Below are positions 51,700 through 60,893 of a DNA stretch of 64,000 nucleotides, piece after piece. The position numbers and the translations under genes were made by a program. This stretch comes from Rhizobium sp. 18065 (GTDB lineage: Bacteria > Pseudomonadota > Alphaproteobacteria > Rhizobiales > Rhizobiaceae): assembly GCF_902706095.1 (NCBI RefSeq), contig NZ_CACSJP010000011.1:1-64000 (forward strand), given 5' to 3'. Under the pieces are notes generated by a model. That model worked only from the letters and a program-made list of their open reading frames with translations, was not told the origin of the DNA and ran no database searches. Position 1 is the stretch's first letter, and every line of letters starts with the position of its first letter.

Positions 51700-54093
51700 T
51701 CAGACTGCCTTGCTCTCTCGGACCTCTTCGGCCAAGGCGACCTCAACGTCCTTAAGCTTCCCACGCTTTTCAGCCAATTCCTCAGCGAATGCGAAGACGG
51801 TTCCCTCACGCGAGCGGTAGGAGGCGAGCCGCCGGCGCGCTTCCTCGAGGCGATGATGATATCGCTCGCTCTCTTCCTCGAACCCGTCGAGGGCGTGCTC
51901 GAGCCGGGAGATTGCGCCAAGGGGCGTGACCGTGACGTCGAGATCGATTTCATAGTCCGCGCCGGTTCGCTGAAGGATCGTCTGGTAGCGGTAGCCGTCG
52001 CCCTTGCCGAACCTCTCACCGTCGTAGACAAGATCGAATCCGCCGATTGAAGCAAGAACCACCTCGCCCTCTTGCTGAAACTGCACAAGCGTCAGGATCT
52101 CCTTCATCAGCGCGCGGCCGGCATCCTTGCGCTCCTCATAGGTCCGATCAGTGACGGTCATAACGAATGCGTCGCCGAAGGTCGGCACAAGACCTTCTAT
52201 GTCCTTGCCGATTTCGCCGATGCGGCGCGTCGATATCTCGATATCGCGCTCGGCATCGCGGCTTTGCCGCCGGACGGCATACTGATCGTCCTCGTGCGCC
52301 GCACGCAGCCGTTCGAGGCGAGCGATATCGGCTTCGAGGCCAGCCTTAAGCATCAGACGCTCATCGCCCGATGCGATCGCTTTCGCCATGGCGAACTGGT
52401 TGGCGGCACCCTCTCCGAGATCCTCCAACCTGCGGATGGAGGTATCGCCAGACAGTGCCGCGGCGATAAAGCGCGCCTTGCGCTCGTTGTTCTGCCACAT
52501 CGAAGCGTCGAGCGAGCCCTGCGTGGCATAGGCGAAGATATCGACCTCATCGTGCTGATTGCCTTGGCGAACGATGCGACCCTCGCGCTGCTCGATCTGA
52601 GAGGGAAGCCAGGGAACGTCGAGGTGATGAAGGGCTTTGAGCCTGAGCTGCGCATTGACGCCAGTGCCCATGGACTCTGAGGAGCCGATCAGGAAGCGGA
52701 CCTTGCCGGCGCGTACGTCGCCGAACAGGCGCTGCTTGGCTTCGGTCTTCTTGAAATCCTGCATGTAAGCGATTTCCGACGCCGGCACGCCCAGCCTGAT
52801 CAATTCGTCGCGGATCCAGCGATAGGCCGAAAAACCGCGCGTTTTCTCGACACTGATCGTTCCGAGATCGGAAAAAATCATCTGCGCAGCACCCGGTAGC
52901 TCGAACGGCTTGCCATCGGGCCGGGTGTAACGGCGCTCGCCGGTCTCGTTCCAAATGCGGAAGGCATTGTTCACGAGGATATTCAGCTTGTTGTCTGGCT
53001 CGTTGTCATTGTCCGGGTCCACGAGCCGAAGATCGATCGCCGCATGGCGACCGTCGGTAATGACGGAGAGCAGGATATCGTCACCGGGCCTTGCCGGCCC
53101 CTCTCGCTTCTCGATTGCCTTGATGCGGGCGTCGAGAATCGTCTGGTAGTTCTTGAAGGCTTGTGTCGGCCTGGCCGTCAGGATCTGACGCCGGCAGGTC
53201 GAAATATCCGGCACCTTGACGTATTGCCGCAGATCTTCCGGGATGACGACATCGGCGAACGAGCGGAACATGGCGATCAACTCCGGAACGTTGACGAAGC
53301 TCGCGAACCGGCTGACCGGCTTGTATTTGCCGGACGGCTGGATTTCCAGTTCGGTTGTCGTATCACCGAAGGTCGAGGCCCAGGCGTCGAATTCGTGCAG
53401 CCCGCGCTCGTGCAGCGCCTGGTGGCCCAGCAGCCGCTGGATCGAAAACATCTCGCCAAGCGTGTTGGTGATCGGCGTGCCGGAGGCGAGCAGCAGAGCG
53501 CGACCCGGGTTCTTTGTTTCGAGGAACCGCGACTTCACATAGAGATCCCAAGCGCGCTGCGAGCCATTCGGATCGATGCCCTTCAGCGTCGACATGTTGG
53601 TGGCGAAGGAGAGCTTGCGGAATTCCTGCGCTTCATCGACGATGATCTGGTCTACGCCGATTTCCGAGATGGTGAGCAGATCATCCTTGCGCGTCGTAAG
53701 CGACTGGAGCCGCTCCTTCAGGCCTTCCTTCAGCCGTTCGAGCCGCTTGCGGGACACGCGATCCTCGCTGTCGACCTTGGTCAGAAGTTCCTCGTAGAGC
53801 TGCAGCTCGTCCTGGATCATCTGTTGCTCGAACACCGACGGCACCGCGATGAACCGGAATGCCGAGTGGGTGATGATGATCGCGTCCCACATCGCGGTCG
53901 CCGCCCGCGACAGGAAACGGGCTCGTTTGTCTTTGGTGAAGTTGGTCTCGTCGGCCACGAGGATGCGGGCATTCGGGTAAAGCGCCAAGAACTCACGGGC
54001 GGCCTGTGCCAGGCAATGGCCGGGGACGACGAGCATGGCCTTGGCGATCAGGCCGAGACGGCGCTGTTCCATGATGGCGGCAGCCATGGTCAT
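51700..54093 (-). pseudogene. Methylase-helicase fusion, C-terminal helicase half after an amber stop
   Basis: The SNF2/superfamily 2 helicase half of the large plasmid protein begun at 56796. Downstream of the amber codon at 54130-54132 the frame continues TYLAHAVGAGKT (Walker A) and MTMAAAIMEQRR, then IIVDEAQEF (motif II), LLASGTPITNT (motif III), and QIEQREGRIVRQG (motif VI). The first ATG is at 54093, after Walker A, so restart there would give a helicase without its nucleotide-binding loop. Hence the half is probably inactive unless the stop is read through or is a sequencing error. Confidence 0.85.
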
Positions 54094-54129
54094 CGTCTTG
54101 CCGGCGCCGACGGCATGCGCAAGATAGGT

Positions 54130-56796
54130 CTAGCCGGAAGAGATAATCCGCCAAATGCCGCGTTTCTGGTGTCCATACAAAGTAAAGGCGCCAGAGGCGC
54201 CGGGAAGCTTGAGATGGGTGCCGTCGAACTCTCGAGGCGCGATATTGTTGAAGCGGTTGTTATAGACCCGCGCCAGCCGGTCGGTGCGATCCGGGTCGGT
54301 CCATACCCAGTTCTGGAAAGCTTGCTTGATCTTCTGCAGCTTGTCACGCGCCGCTTCTGTATCGACGACGTTGAGCACCCGGCGCTCTCCGTCGACATCC
54401 CTGAACACGTCGAAGATCTGCGGCACGCGGCTGTTGAGCGCATCGGCCAGCAGTTCGCCGGCATGCCGCCGGCTGGTGCCCCACTCCGAGGTGCCAATTG
54501 CGCTGTACCCAAGTTGTCGTGCTTCGACCGTCCAGGATCCGAGCTCCGGCATGTGGTGAATGCGGATATCAACACTCATCGTCTCGTGCACGAAGGCGAC
54601 GACATCGGCGGCCGGGATCCAGGGTGCGCCGAGACGGGCGGTAATATCGGAGGGGCGAAGATCGGCGGGTTGGACCGCCTGCAGCGCGCAGACATTGCGC
54701 TCGAAAACCGGATCGAGAGCGGCCGCGGCTTCAGCTGCTTTTAGCTTGGTGCGAACCGCGCCGGAGAGGTAGGCATCCGAAGTCTGCCAAGAGCCGTCTT
54801 CTGGAGCACGGAAGATGGCATCGTCGAGCTCGTCGATGACGGCATCGGGGTCACGATGCAGGAGCTCGGCGATATGGTCGACGTCGACGCGGCCGCGTTC
54901 ATTGAGGACGACGGCCAGCGCATCGGTCGCGGAGGTGATCACCGGCGGGGCAGGGGGCGAGATGACCCGCTCGGAAAAGATCGGACCGGGTTTTGCCGTG
55001 TCGGTCTCGAGATCATAGTCCTCGATCGAGGCCACCAGCCAGCAATTCGGGTCGTCCAGGAACGGCTGCAGGTTTGGGCGACGGTGTATTTCTCGGATCT
55101 CGCCGCTTTCCTCATCCTCGCTGATCGATACCGTCGTGTGATTGATCGGCCCGAAATCGCGCACGAAGCTCGACCAGGCGATGCGAAGCCGGACTTGGAG
55201 ATCGCGCCAGGGGCGATCCTGCTCCTGCGCTTTCAGGACGTCGCGCACCGCGTCACGGATCGGAATGAGCTTGCTGACGATGCGCACGTGCTTTTCGGTG
55301 AGCCCGTCACCGCCGCGTCCCTTGCGAACCTTGATCGCGACCGGAACGCCATCGATCATCTGCATCAGGCCCTGCCGGATATCGATGAAGAAACTGCCCT
55401 CGCGGATCCTCGCATTGTCGGGCCTGAGATCGACGATATCGCCGAGCTCCGCTTCCAGATCGATGTCGATCGGCGTCGGCTCGCCATCGTAGCGGCCATC
55501 GGGCAGCATCCCGATCGCGGCTGCCAGCACCGCGTCCAGGTCGTCGCCGGCCCGCGGTTGGCACGTGTAGGTCTCCCCGAAAGGACCGGAGGTGAGGGCG
55601 TGGGTGCCGAGCACGAAAGCGGGGCGCCGGGCGAACCAGCGGTTCACCAGGATGGCGCCGTCGTCGGCTGTGGCGGGACGAACTTCTTCGACATCGAGCC
55701 ACGACAGGTCGCCTTCGGGATCGCCAGCCTTGCGCTTGCGGAAAAACAGGAGATCCACGACGACATCCGTGCCGGCGTCACGGCGGAAGCTGCCTTCTGG
55801 CAGGCGGATCGCCGCAATCAAGTCCGCCGATTTGGCGATATGCTCGCGCGCGGTACTGTCCATCTTGTCCATCGTACCGGTGCTGGTGACGAACGCGGCA
55901 AGGGCGCCTGGCGTCAGGAGATCGATCGAGCGGGCGATAAAATAGTCGTGCAGGCGCAGCCCGAGGGTACGGTAGGCCCGGTCCGAACGCACGCTGCGAT
56001 CAGAAAAAGGTGGGTTGCCGATTGCAAGATCGTAGATCGGCGCCAGATCGGTTCGCGCGAAATCTCCCGCAATGATCCGCGCCTTCGGCTGCAACAGCCT
56101 GGCAATCCGAGCCGTCACCGGATCGAGCTCGACACCGGTGACGAAACTCTTGTCGCGTAGCGCCTGCGGCATCAGCGCCGGGAACAGGCCGGTGCCAATG
56201 CCCGGTTCGAGAACCCGACCGCCACGCCATCCGAGCCGCTGTAACCCGGCCCATATTGCCTGGACGATGAATTCGGGGGTGAAATGTGCATACTGGGTGC
56301 AACGCGCCAGAAATGCGTAATCAGCTTCGCTGACGGCGCTTTCCAGCGACGCGCCGAGCTCGTCCCAGCCTTTTCGGAAATCGATCTCGCCGGGCCGCCG
56401 GAACATGCCGTTGGCCAGTTCCGAAGCCCCGAAGCCGGTAAACCGGATCAGCCTCGCCTGCTCTTCGCGGGTGGCGGGCCGGTCCTGCTTATCGATCTGG
56501 TGGGCGGCGAGGATCGCCGCGATGTTCATCCGCGCCCGTTCCTTCCAGCTCGCCGCCAGGCCGCGATTGCTGTCGTCAAGATAGAAGTTCTGATGCTGTC
56601 CCTGCTTGCGTGGCGCCGGTGGAGGTGTGGACCTGTCGGCTGGCAATGCCGGGGCAGGGGCGGGCGGTGTCGGTTCCGGATCGTCGTCGTTGGCGGCGAC
56701 GGGATCGAACCCGCCAAAGGCGGTAACACCGAGGCCGAGGCCGGATGACAGCGAACTGCTGCCGAACATATCGAGCGTGAAGGGATCGTTGCTCAT
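54130..56796 (-). CDS. Methylase-helicase fusion, N-terminal methyltransferase half
   Basis: The N-terminal 888 residues of a protein that should be about 1,700. An N6-adenine methyltransferase domain shows motif I VLEPGIGTGLF near residue 190 and the catalytic NPPF (AIGNPPFSDRS) near residue 260. A long linker follows, ending at LYGHQKRGIWRIISSG just before TAG. These giant methylase-helicases are conserved on rhizobial plasmids and phages and are thought to protect or modify incoming DNA. AAAAGGAG precedes the start at 56796. The methylase half could still fold. Confidence 0.88.
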   Translation of the reverse strand: MSNDPFTLDMFGSSSLSSGLGLGVTAFGGFDPVAANDDDPEPTPPAPAPALPADRSTPPPAPRKQGQHQNFYLDDSNRGLAASWKERARMNIAAILAAHQIDKQDRPATREEQARLIRFTGFGASELANGMFRRPGEIDFRKGWDELGASLESAVSEADYAFLARCTQYAHFTPEFIVQAIWAGLQRLGWRGGRVLEPGIGTGLFPALMPQALRDKSFVTGVELDPVTARIARLLQPKARIIAGDFARTDLAPIYDLAIGNPPFSDRSVRSDRAYRTLGLRLHDYFIARSIDLLTPGALAAFVTSTGTMDKMDSTAREHIAKSADLIAAIRLPEGSFRRDAGTDVVVDLLFFRKRKAGDPEGDLSWLDVEEVRPATADDGAILVNRWFARRPAFVLGTHALTSGPFGETYTCQPRAGDDLDAVLAAAIGMLPDGRYDGEPTPIDIDLEAELGDIVDLRPDNARIREGSFFIDIRQGLMQMIDGVPVAIKVRKGRGGDGLTEKHVRIVSKLIPIRDAVRDVLKAQEQDRPWRDLQVRLRIAWSSFVRDFGPINHTTVSISEDEESGEIREIHRRPNLQPFLDDPNCWLVASIEDYDLETDTAKPGPIFSERVISPPAPPVITSATDALAVVLNERGRVDVDHIAELLHRDPDAVIDELDDAIFRAPEDGSWQTSDAYLSGAVRTKLKAAEAAAALDPVFERNVCALQAVQPADLRPSDITARLGAPWIPAADVVAFVHETMSVDIRIHHMPELGSWTVEARQLGYSAIGTSEWGTSRRHAGELLADALNSRVPQIFDVFRDVDGERRVLNVVDTEAARDKLQKIKQAFQNWVWTDPDRTDRLARVYNNRFNNIAPREFDGTHLKLPGASGAFTLYGHQKRGIWRIISSG

Positions 56797-56906
56797 CGAA
56801 AAACTCCTTTTGGGGCAAGTGTCCTCGTTCTGCCGAAGCGTAGTCGATGGGACGGTGTTGGATGAGGGGAGATGCGCCTGAGGCCGTTGATCGGACCGGT
56901 TGTGTC

Positions 56907-57308
56907 CTAGGGTCTCTCGACCATGAAAATTTGCATGGTGTCAGGGGTGAAAGCGATGCACAGATGAGTGGCATCAGGACTCGCCGCCATCATGGCTTCG
57001 ATCTGTTCGGCGTCGAGGAAATCGATACCATCGTCGCCGCCATAGGTGCTGCGCTTCACCGTAAACCAGTCGTCGTTGCTGCGCGGATCGCATTCATCGG
57101 CATAAAGAACCATGGGGCGAGCACCCTCTGGCAGCTTGCCGTTCGACATCAGATAGATCCCATGATCACCGACGAGCCATATACCTGGCGTCTCGTCCTT
57201 GCCGGGCTGAAGCCCGTAATGGGGATTGCGAAAGCCGCCATTGGCCTGCGCGTCGGTAAGGCCGCGGGCGATAACCTCGCGCACGGATGCGATCGGAAAG
57301 GAAAGCAT
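56907..57308 (-). CDS. DUF3085-like plasmid protein
   Basis: A 133-residue protein: MLSFPIASVREVIARGLTDA, NPHYGLQPGKDETPGIWLVG, DHGIYLMSNGKLPEG and DDGIDFLDAEQIEAMMA. It resembles DUF3085, a family known mainly from rhizobial plasmids; function unknown. The start at 57308 has GAGGTGATC upstream and begins 8 bases after the end of the DUF1419-like gene, so the two are cotranscribed. Confidence 0.7.
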   Translation of the reverse strand: MLSFPIASVREVIARGLTDAQANGGFRNPHYGLQPGKDETPGIWLVGDHGIYLMSNGKLPEGARPMVLYADECDPRSNDDWFTVKRSTYGGDDGIDFLDAEQIEAMMAASPDATHLCIAFTPDTMQIFMVERP

Positions 57309-57315
57309 GATCACC

Positions 57316-57915
57316 TCACGCGGCGATGGGAAGATGACGCAGCTGCACCGGCAGCTTGGCGGCAATTTCATTATCAGTGAGATCGTCCAGCAGCGTCTGC
57401 TGGACCGCCCCGGCTGCGCCGTAGATCGTGATCAGCCGTCTGCCGGGAAGAGATTGCGGGCAGTTCTCCTCGGAATAATCACGATACTGATCCACGGTGG
57501 TGCTCCAGATATGCTCGAGCCGCTCCTGGCGCGTCATTGCCCTGATCGGCCGGCTTTCCCGTTCGGTGATCGCCACGCGCATGCGCTCGACCGAACCCTG
57601 GTCGGACAGATCGCAATAACTATGAAAATGGCGGATCGAACCGTCGATGCGCAGTGCGAAGAAGACGCTCGTCACCGAGCCCGTCAGAAACTCGCGCATT
57701 GCGAACACCGATCCGCGGATCCAGAGCGGTGGCAGGATCTCGAACATGTAGTCATGCTCGGCCTCGCCGATCTCGAACCATTCCCCGGTGTAGAGCGACA
57801 TGGCGTCATCGTCCCAGCGGTTGGGTCGCTGGTGATGCCGGTCGAACATGCGAAACATCTGTTGGCGGCTGGCGACGCCCTGGTAGACCTTGGCGGTTGG
57901 AGAAGAAGTATTCAT
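57316..57915 (-). CDS. DUF1419-like plasmid protein
   Basis: A 199-residue soluble protein with MFRMFDRHHQRPNRWDDDAM, SLYTGEWFEIGEAEHDYMFE and ILPPLWIRGSVFAMREFLTG, the pattern I associate with DUF1419. A clear ribosome binding site (GAAGGAGC) precedes the ATG. It lies between the Toprim gene and the DUF3085-like gene on the same strand. Function unknown; it looks like an accessory of plasmid DNA metabolism by association only. Confidence 0.72.
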   Translation of the reverse strand: MNTSSPTAKVYQGVASRQQMFRMFDRHHQRPNRWDDDAMSLYTGEWFEIGEAEHDYMFEILPPLWIRGSVFAMREFLTGSVTSVFFALRIDGSIRHFHSYCDLSDQGSVERMRVAITERESRPIRAMTRQERLEHIWSTTVDQYRDYSEENCPQSLPGRRLITIYGAAGAVQQTLLDDLTDNEIAAKLPVQLRHLPIAA

Positions 57916-57979
57916 TGACGGCTCCTTCGGAGTTGTTCCGGACCGAAGCGCGACACGTCATCCCGACTTGCCATCCTCT

Positions 57980-59014
57980 TCAGTCCTTCGTTACCCCTCC
58001 CGCGCCGCCGGCATCGCAAGCGGCCGGGTCAAGGGCCGGCAGAGCCGGGCGCAGCCTCCCTTGACGCGGGCGCTGCGGATGCGGCACGTCTGCAACTCCC
58101 TTTGTCCTGCTTCTTCTTTCCTCCTCCTTCTGTTTCAGCGCCTCGTTCCAGTCTTCCGCCGGCGGCCGCAGGCGCTGCCATCCACATCCGGCGTCTTCGG
58201 CGAGAGCACGCAGCCGTTGCGCGAATGCTTCGCCCTGAGAATTGGCATCTGTCGCCGCAACCAGCATAGCGGCAGACCGCTCACCGAGAATTCTCAGGGC
58301 GGATTCAGTGGCGGGCGACCAACCGCCACCGGTGCTGAGATAAAGAGTGCCTTCCCGCATTCCCTCGATCGCGGCCAGGCTCATGGCGTCGATCGCGGCC
58401 TCTGTCACGCACATGCGCTGCCCGTTCGGCGGGCCGAGGCTAAACAGGGTTTTGGTGCCGCCCGTCGCAAAGCCGCGCCACTCGGGGCCGCGGGCCTCCC
58501 AACCCAGGATTTGTCCGGAAAGATCCCTATGTGCCGCCCACATGCTGCCACGCGGTCCTTCACGCAGGCTGTCTTGAGAGACGGCGGCGCGAAGCACGAT
58601 CGCTGGAAGATTTCGCTCGCCACTGAGATATTTCCAGCCCGCCGAGCCGGGCCACGGTCGGCGCCGCTGGAGCCATCGTTCGGTAAGACTGATGTCGCGA
58701 GACAGCTCGCGGGACGGCTGGCGCCATACCGTCGCGGATGGCTCGAAGCCGACGAGTGCGGCGACACGTTGGATCCCTTCGGGAAATCCGACATGATCGA
58801 GATAGACGACAAGAGAGAAGACATCGCCCTTGTCGTCTCCGAGAGGGTCGAACCAACCACGTCCCTCATGTGTGACGATCACGATCTCGCCTGTGCGGCG
58901 ATATTTGACGGCCCGCTTTGTGCTTTCCTTGAGATCGATGGCGAAGCCGGCGGTTTCTAGAACCGCGCTGCAACTCACCTCCTGCCTCAAAATTTCGATA
59001 TCTTCTCTCTTCAT
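57980..59014 (-). CDS. Toprim-domain, primase-like plasmid protein
   Basis: About 344 residues. The N-terminal half has the family opening MKREDIEILRQEVSCSAVLE and RGWFDPLGDDKGDVFSLVVY, similar to a CHC2-like primase domain without the zinc cysteines. The C-terminal half carries a Toprim domain: VTEAAIDAMSLAAIEG (Glu) and AAMLVAATDANSQGEAFAQR (Asp). Such proteins are common on rhizobial plasmids and may prime the transferred strand. I chose 59014 by the family N-terminus although AAGGA is only 2 bases upstream; the frame reaches 59080. Confidence 0.82.
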   Translation of the reverse strand: MKREDIEILRQEVSCSAVLETAGFAIDLKESTKRAVKYRRTGEIVIVTHEGRGWFDPLGDDKGDVFSLVVYLDHVGFPEGIQRVAALVGFEPSATVWRQPSRELSRDISLTERWLQRRRPWPGSAGWKYLSGERNLPAIVLRAAVSQDSLREGPRGSMWAAHRDLSGQILGWEARGPEWRGFATGGTKTLFSLGPPNGQRMCVTEAAIDAMSLAAIEGMREGTLYLSTGGGWSPATESALRILGERSAAMLVAATDANSQGEAFAQRLRALAEDAGCGWQRLRPPAEDWNEALKQKEEERRSRTKGVADVPHPQRPRQGRLRPALPALDPAACDAGGAGGVTKD

Positions 59015-59387
59015 CTTCCTTTCGATCGCCGAGCGAACGCCTTCTTTGTCTTTCCGTCCCGCGAAATTTAGCGTGACCACACCGGCCTGCTGCGAAGAGC
59101 AAAGGCCGCAAGGGCGCAGCTGACAATGGCGCCGACGGCCTCAGCTGCGGCGCAGCCTCCCTTGCGGCCGCCAGCTCGCAAGCGGCACGCCGAAGGCGTA
59201 GGCCGGCTCAGTGAGCCGGCCCGAAGTCGAAAGGATCGATTTCGTGGATGACATCCACATCGGCGTCGTCAAGTTCGTTGGACGGCAGGACGCCGTTATC
59301 CTGACTCTGCGTTCTGTCTTACCGCTGTGACGTTTGCAGCACAGGATCAACGTCGACGACACCCTTCCCCGCTTGAGGTGAGGCGAT
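59015..59387. other. Intergenic region with hairpin
   Basis: It contains a 10-bp inverted repeat GGCCGGCTCA (59201-59210) / TGAGCCGGCC (59212-59221) and, near 59107-59160, a GC-rich segment (AAGGGCGCAG...CGCAGCCTCCCTTG) resembling one at 58032-58060. No gene is seen. Confidence 0.4.
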
Positions 59388-59437
59388 GCGATTTTCCCGC
59401 CGGGACGGGCTCGAGCCCGTCCCGGCGGGAAAATCGC
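59388..59437. repeat. Perfect 50-bp palindrome upstream of the recombinase trio
   Basis: Two 25-bp arms (59388-59412 and 59413-59437) are exact reverse complements with no spacer; the arms begin GCGATTTTCCCGCC and meet at CTCGAG. It ends 16 bases before the first recombinase start. It could be a recombinase binding site, an element-end feature or a regulatory cruciform/hairpin. Confidence 0.9.
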
Positions 59438-59453
59438 GGCCAAGGAGAACAAT

Positions 59454-60893
59454 GTGCCCCAGCTCTTCTTCACGGATCTTTCGGCGCTGCGGCAGTCTGT
59501 TACGCTTGATGGCGTCGTGCACACGCTGTCTGTGGACGAAATCACAGCCGCGGAAAATCTGGACCTCGTGGACGGTATGCCGTTCATTCTTGACCAGGAT
59601 GGCAGCTACAATCACGACTTGAACCGGTTCTTCAGAGCCTGTCCAACCTTGGGAGTCCGTTCGCCCAACAGTCTGCGCGCCTATGGTCGGGATATCCTGA
59701 TTTGGATGCGCTTTCTTGCCGAGCGCCGAGACAACAAGTCCCTCTGGGCGGCTGATCGGCACGATGTTGCAGCCTTCCATGCGGCGCGACGTCTGGCGCT
59801 TCCCCCGGCGCGCATCTCCGCGGCGAGCTGGAACCGGTCGATCGCGGCGCTAGACAAGCTTTATGGATGGGCTGTTGAAGAGGGTGTGAATGCCAAATCG
59901 CCATTCACCTATCGGCAATCATGGCGACGGACGAACAGCGGCTCGGTCATGACGGTCGCCGGCAACGCTGCCACGGAGCGCGGCGCACGCAGCCACGATG
60001 TCCGATTCCTTTCCCTGGATCGGTATCTCTTGTTCCGCGAAATCGGCTTGCGCGGTCGTCTTCCAGACGGGAGTGAGGACCCGACCTGGCAGGGCCGCAA
60101 CAGCGAGCGCAATGCGTTGTTCGCCGAATTGCTCGTCACGACGGGCCTGCGGCTCCAGGAGGCGGCAAGCCTCCTCTGGATCGAGCTCCCGAAACTGGAG
60201 CCGGCCGGTGTGGTGCGCAGCCGACCTTTCCGGTTGGCGTCGGCGATTGGCAAGGGCAGCAAGGGGCGCGTGATCCGATTGCCCGAGCGCGTTCTGAAAT
60301 GTCTGCAGGAATACGCGGCGTTGGAACGGGCCAATGTCCTCATGCGCCATTCGCAACCAAGCAGCGGATCGAACGAACATCCGATCCGTGTTGTCGGCCA
60401 CGATCGGGGAATGCTCCTTCTCGAAAAGAATGCGGCTCGGGCCAGCGTCGATGTGCTGACGCCCCGAGAACGCAGCCGCTTGGTATGGGCGGAAACGTCC
60501 GAACCATTGTGTCTTTGGCTGGCGGAAGGGGCACGGCCCATGCCTCCCGTCGCTTGGGAGGTGGTCTTCCGGAGGGCGAGTGCACGATGCAGGCGGTTCG
60601 GGGTCGATCTCGACGTCACGCCGCACATGCTGCGCCACACTTTTGCGGTTCATATGCTGTCGCTGCTCGTGCGTGAACAGATCGGATGGGTGCTCGACGA
60701 GCGCCGATCCCATATCGGCGCGGCGTACCGCCGCCTGATTGGCGATCCCCTCCTGAAATTGCAGCGCCTGCTGGGCCACAGCCGCATCGAAAGCACTCAT
60801 ATCTATCTCGAGAGCCTGGAAGAAAGCCAGGAAATGATCGATGCAGCAGTTGAAGCCTGGGAACTGCGCATTAATGCTGGTGGACCCCCGTGA
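59454..60893 (+). CDS. Tyrosine recombinase, first of a trio
   Basis: A 479-residue tyrosine recombinase starting at a GTG with AAGGAG 9 bases upstream. The N-terminal core-binding domain (SLRAYGRDILIWMRFLAERR) is followed by a full catalytic set: TTGLRLQEAASLL (Arg I), GKGSKGRVIRLP (beta-hairpin Lys), TPHMLRHTFAVHML (HxLR), LLGHS and the nucleophile HIYLE. It overlaps the second recombinase (TGATG). Three adjacent, coupled recombinase genes recall RIT elements and Tn554-type transposition modules. Confidence 0.9.
   Translation: MPQLFFTDLSALRQSVTLDGVVHTLSVDEITAAENLDLVDGMPFILDQDGSYNHDLNRFFRACPTLGVRSPNSLRAYGRDILIWMRFLAERRDNKSLWAADRHDVAAFHAARRLALPPARISAASWNRSIAALDKLYGWAVEEGVNAKSPFTYRQSWRRTNSGSVMTVAGNAATERGARSHDVRFLSLDRYLLFREIGLRGRLPDGSEDPTWQGRNSERNALFAELLVTTGLRLQEAASLLWIELPKLEPAGVVRSRPFRLASAIGKGSKGRVIRLPERVLKCLQEYAALERANVLMRHSQPSSGSNEHPIRVVGHDRGMLLLEKNAARASVDVLTPRERSRLVWAETSEPLCLWLAEGARPMPPVAWEVVFRRASARCRRFGVDLDVTPHMLRHTFAVHMLSLLVREQIGWVLDERRSHIGAAYRRLIGDPLLKLQRLLGHSRIESTHIYLESLEESQEMIDAAVEAWELRINAGGPP

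Noticed and set aside
53044..54744. Long plus-strand frame (566 codons) antisense to the methylase-helicase
   Set aside because: High GC and codon bias of the real minus-strand gene leave the antisense frame open; no motif, no ribosome binding site, composition unlike a protein. The similar frames at 49573-51333, 54856-56160 and 29513-30754 are rejected for the same reason.
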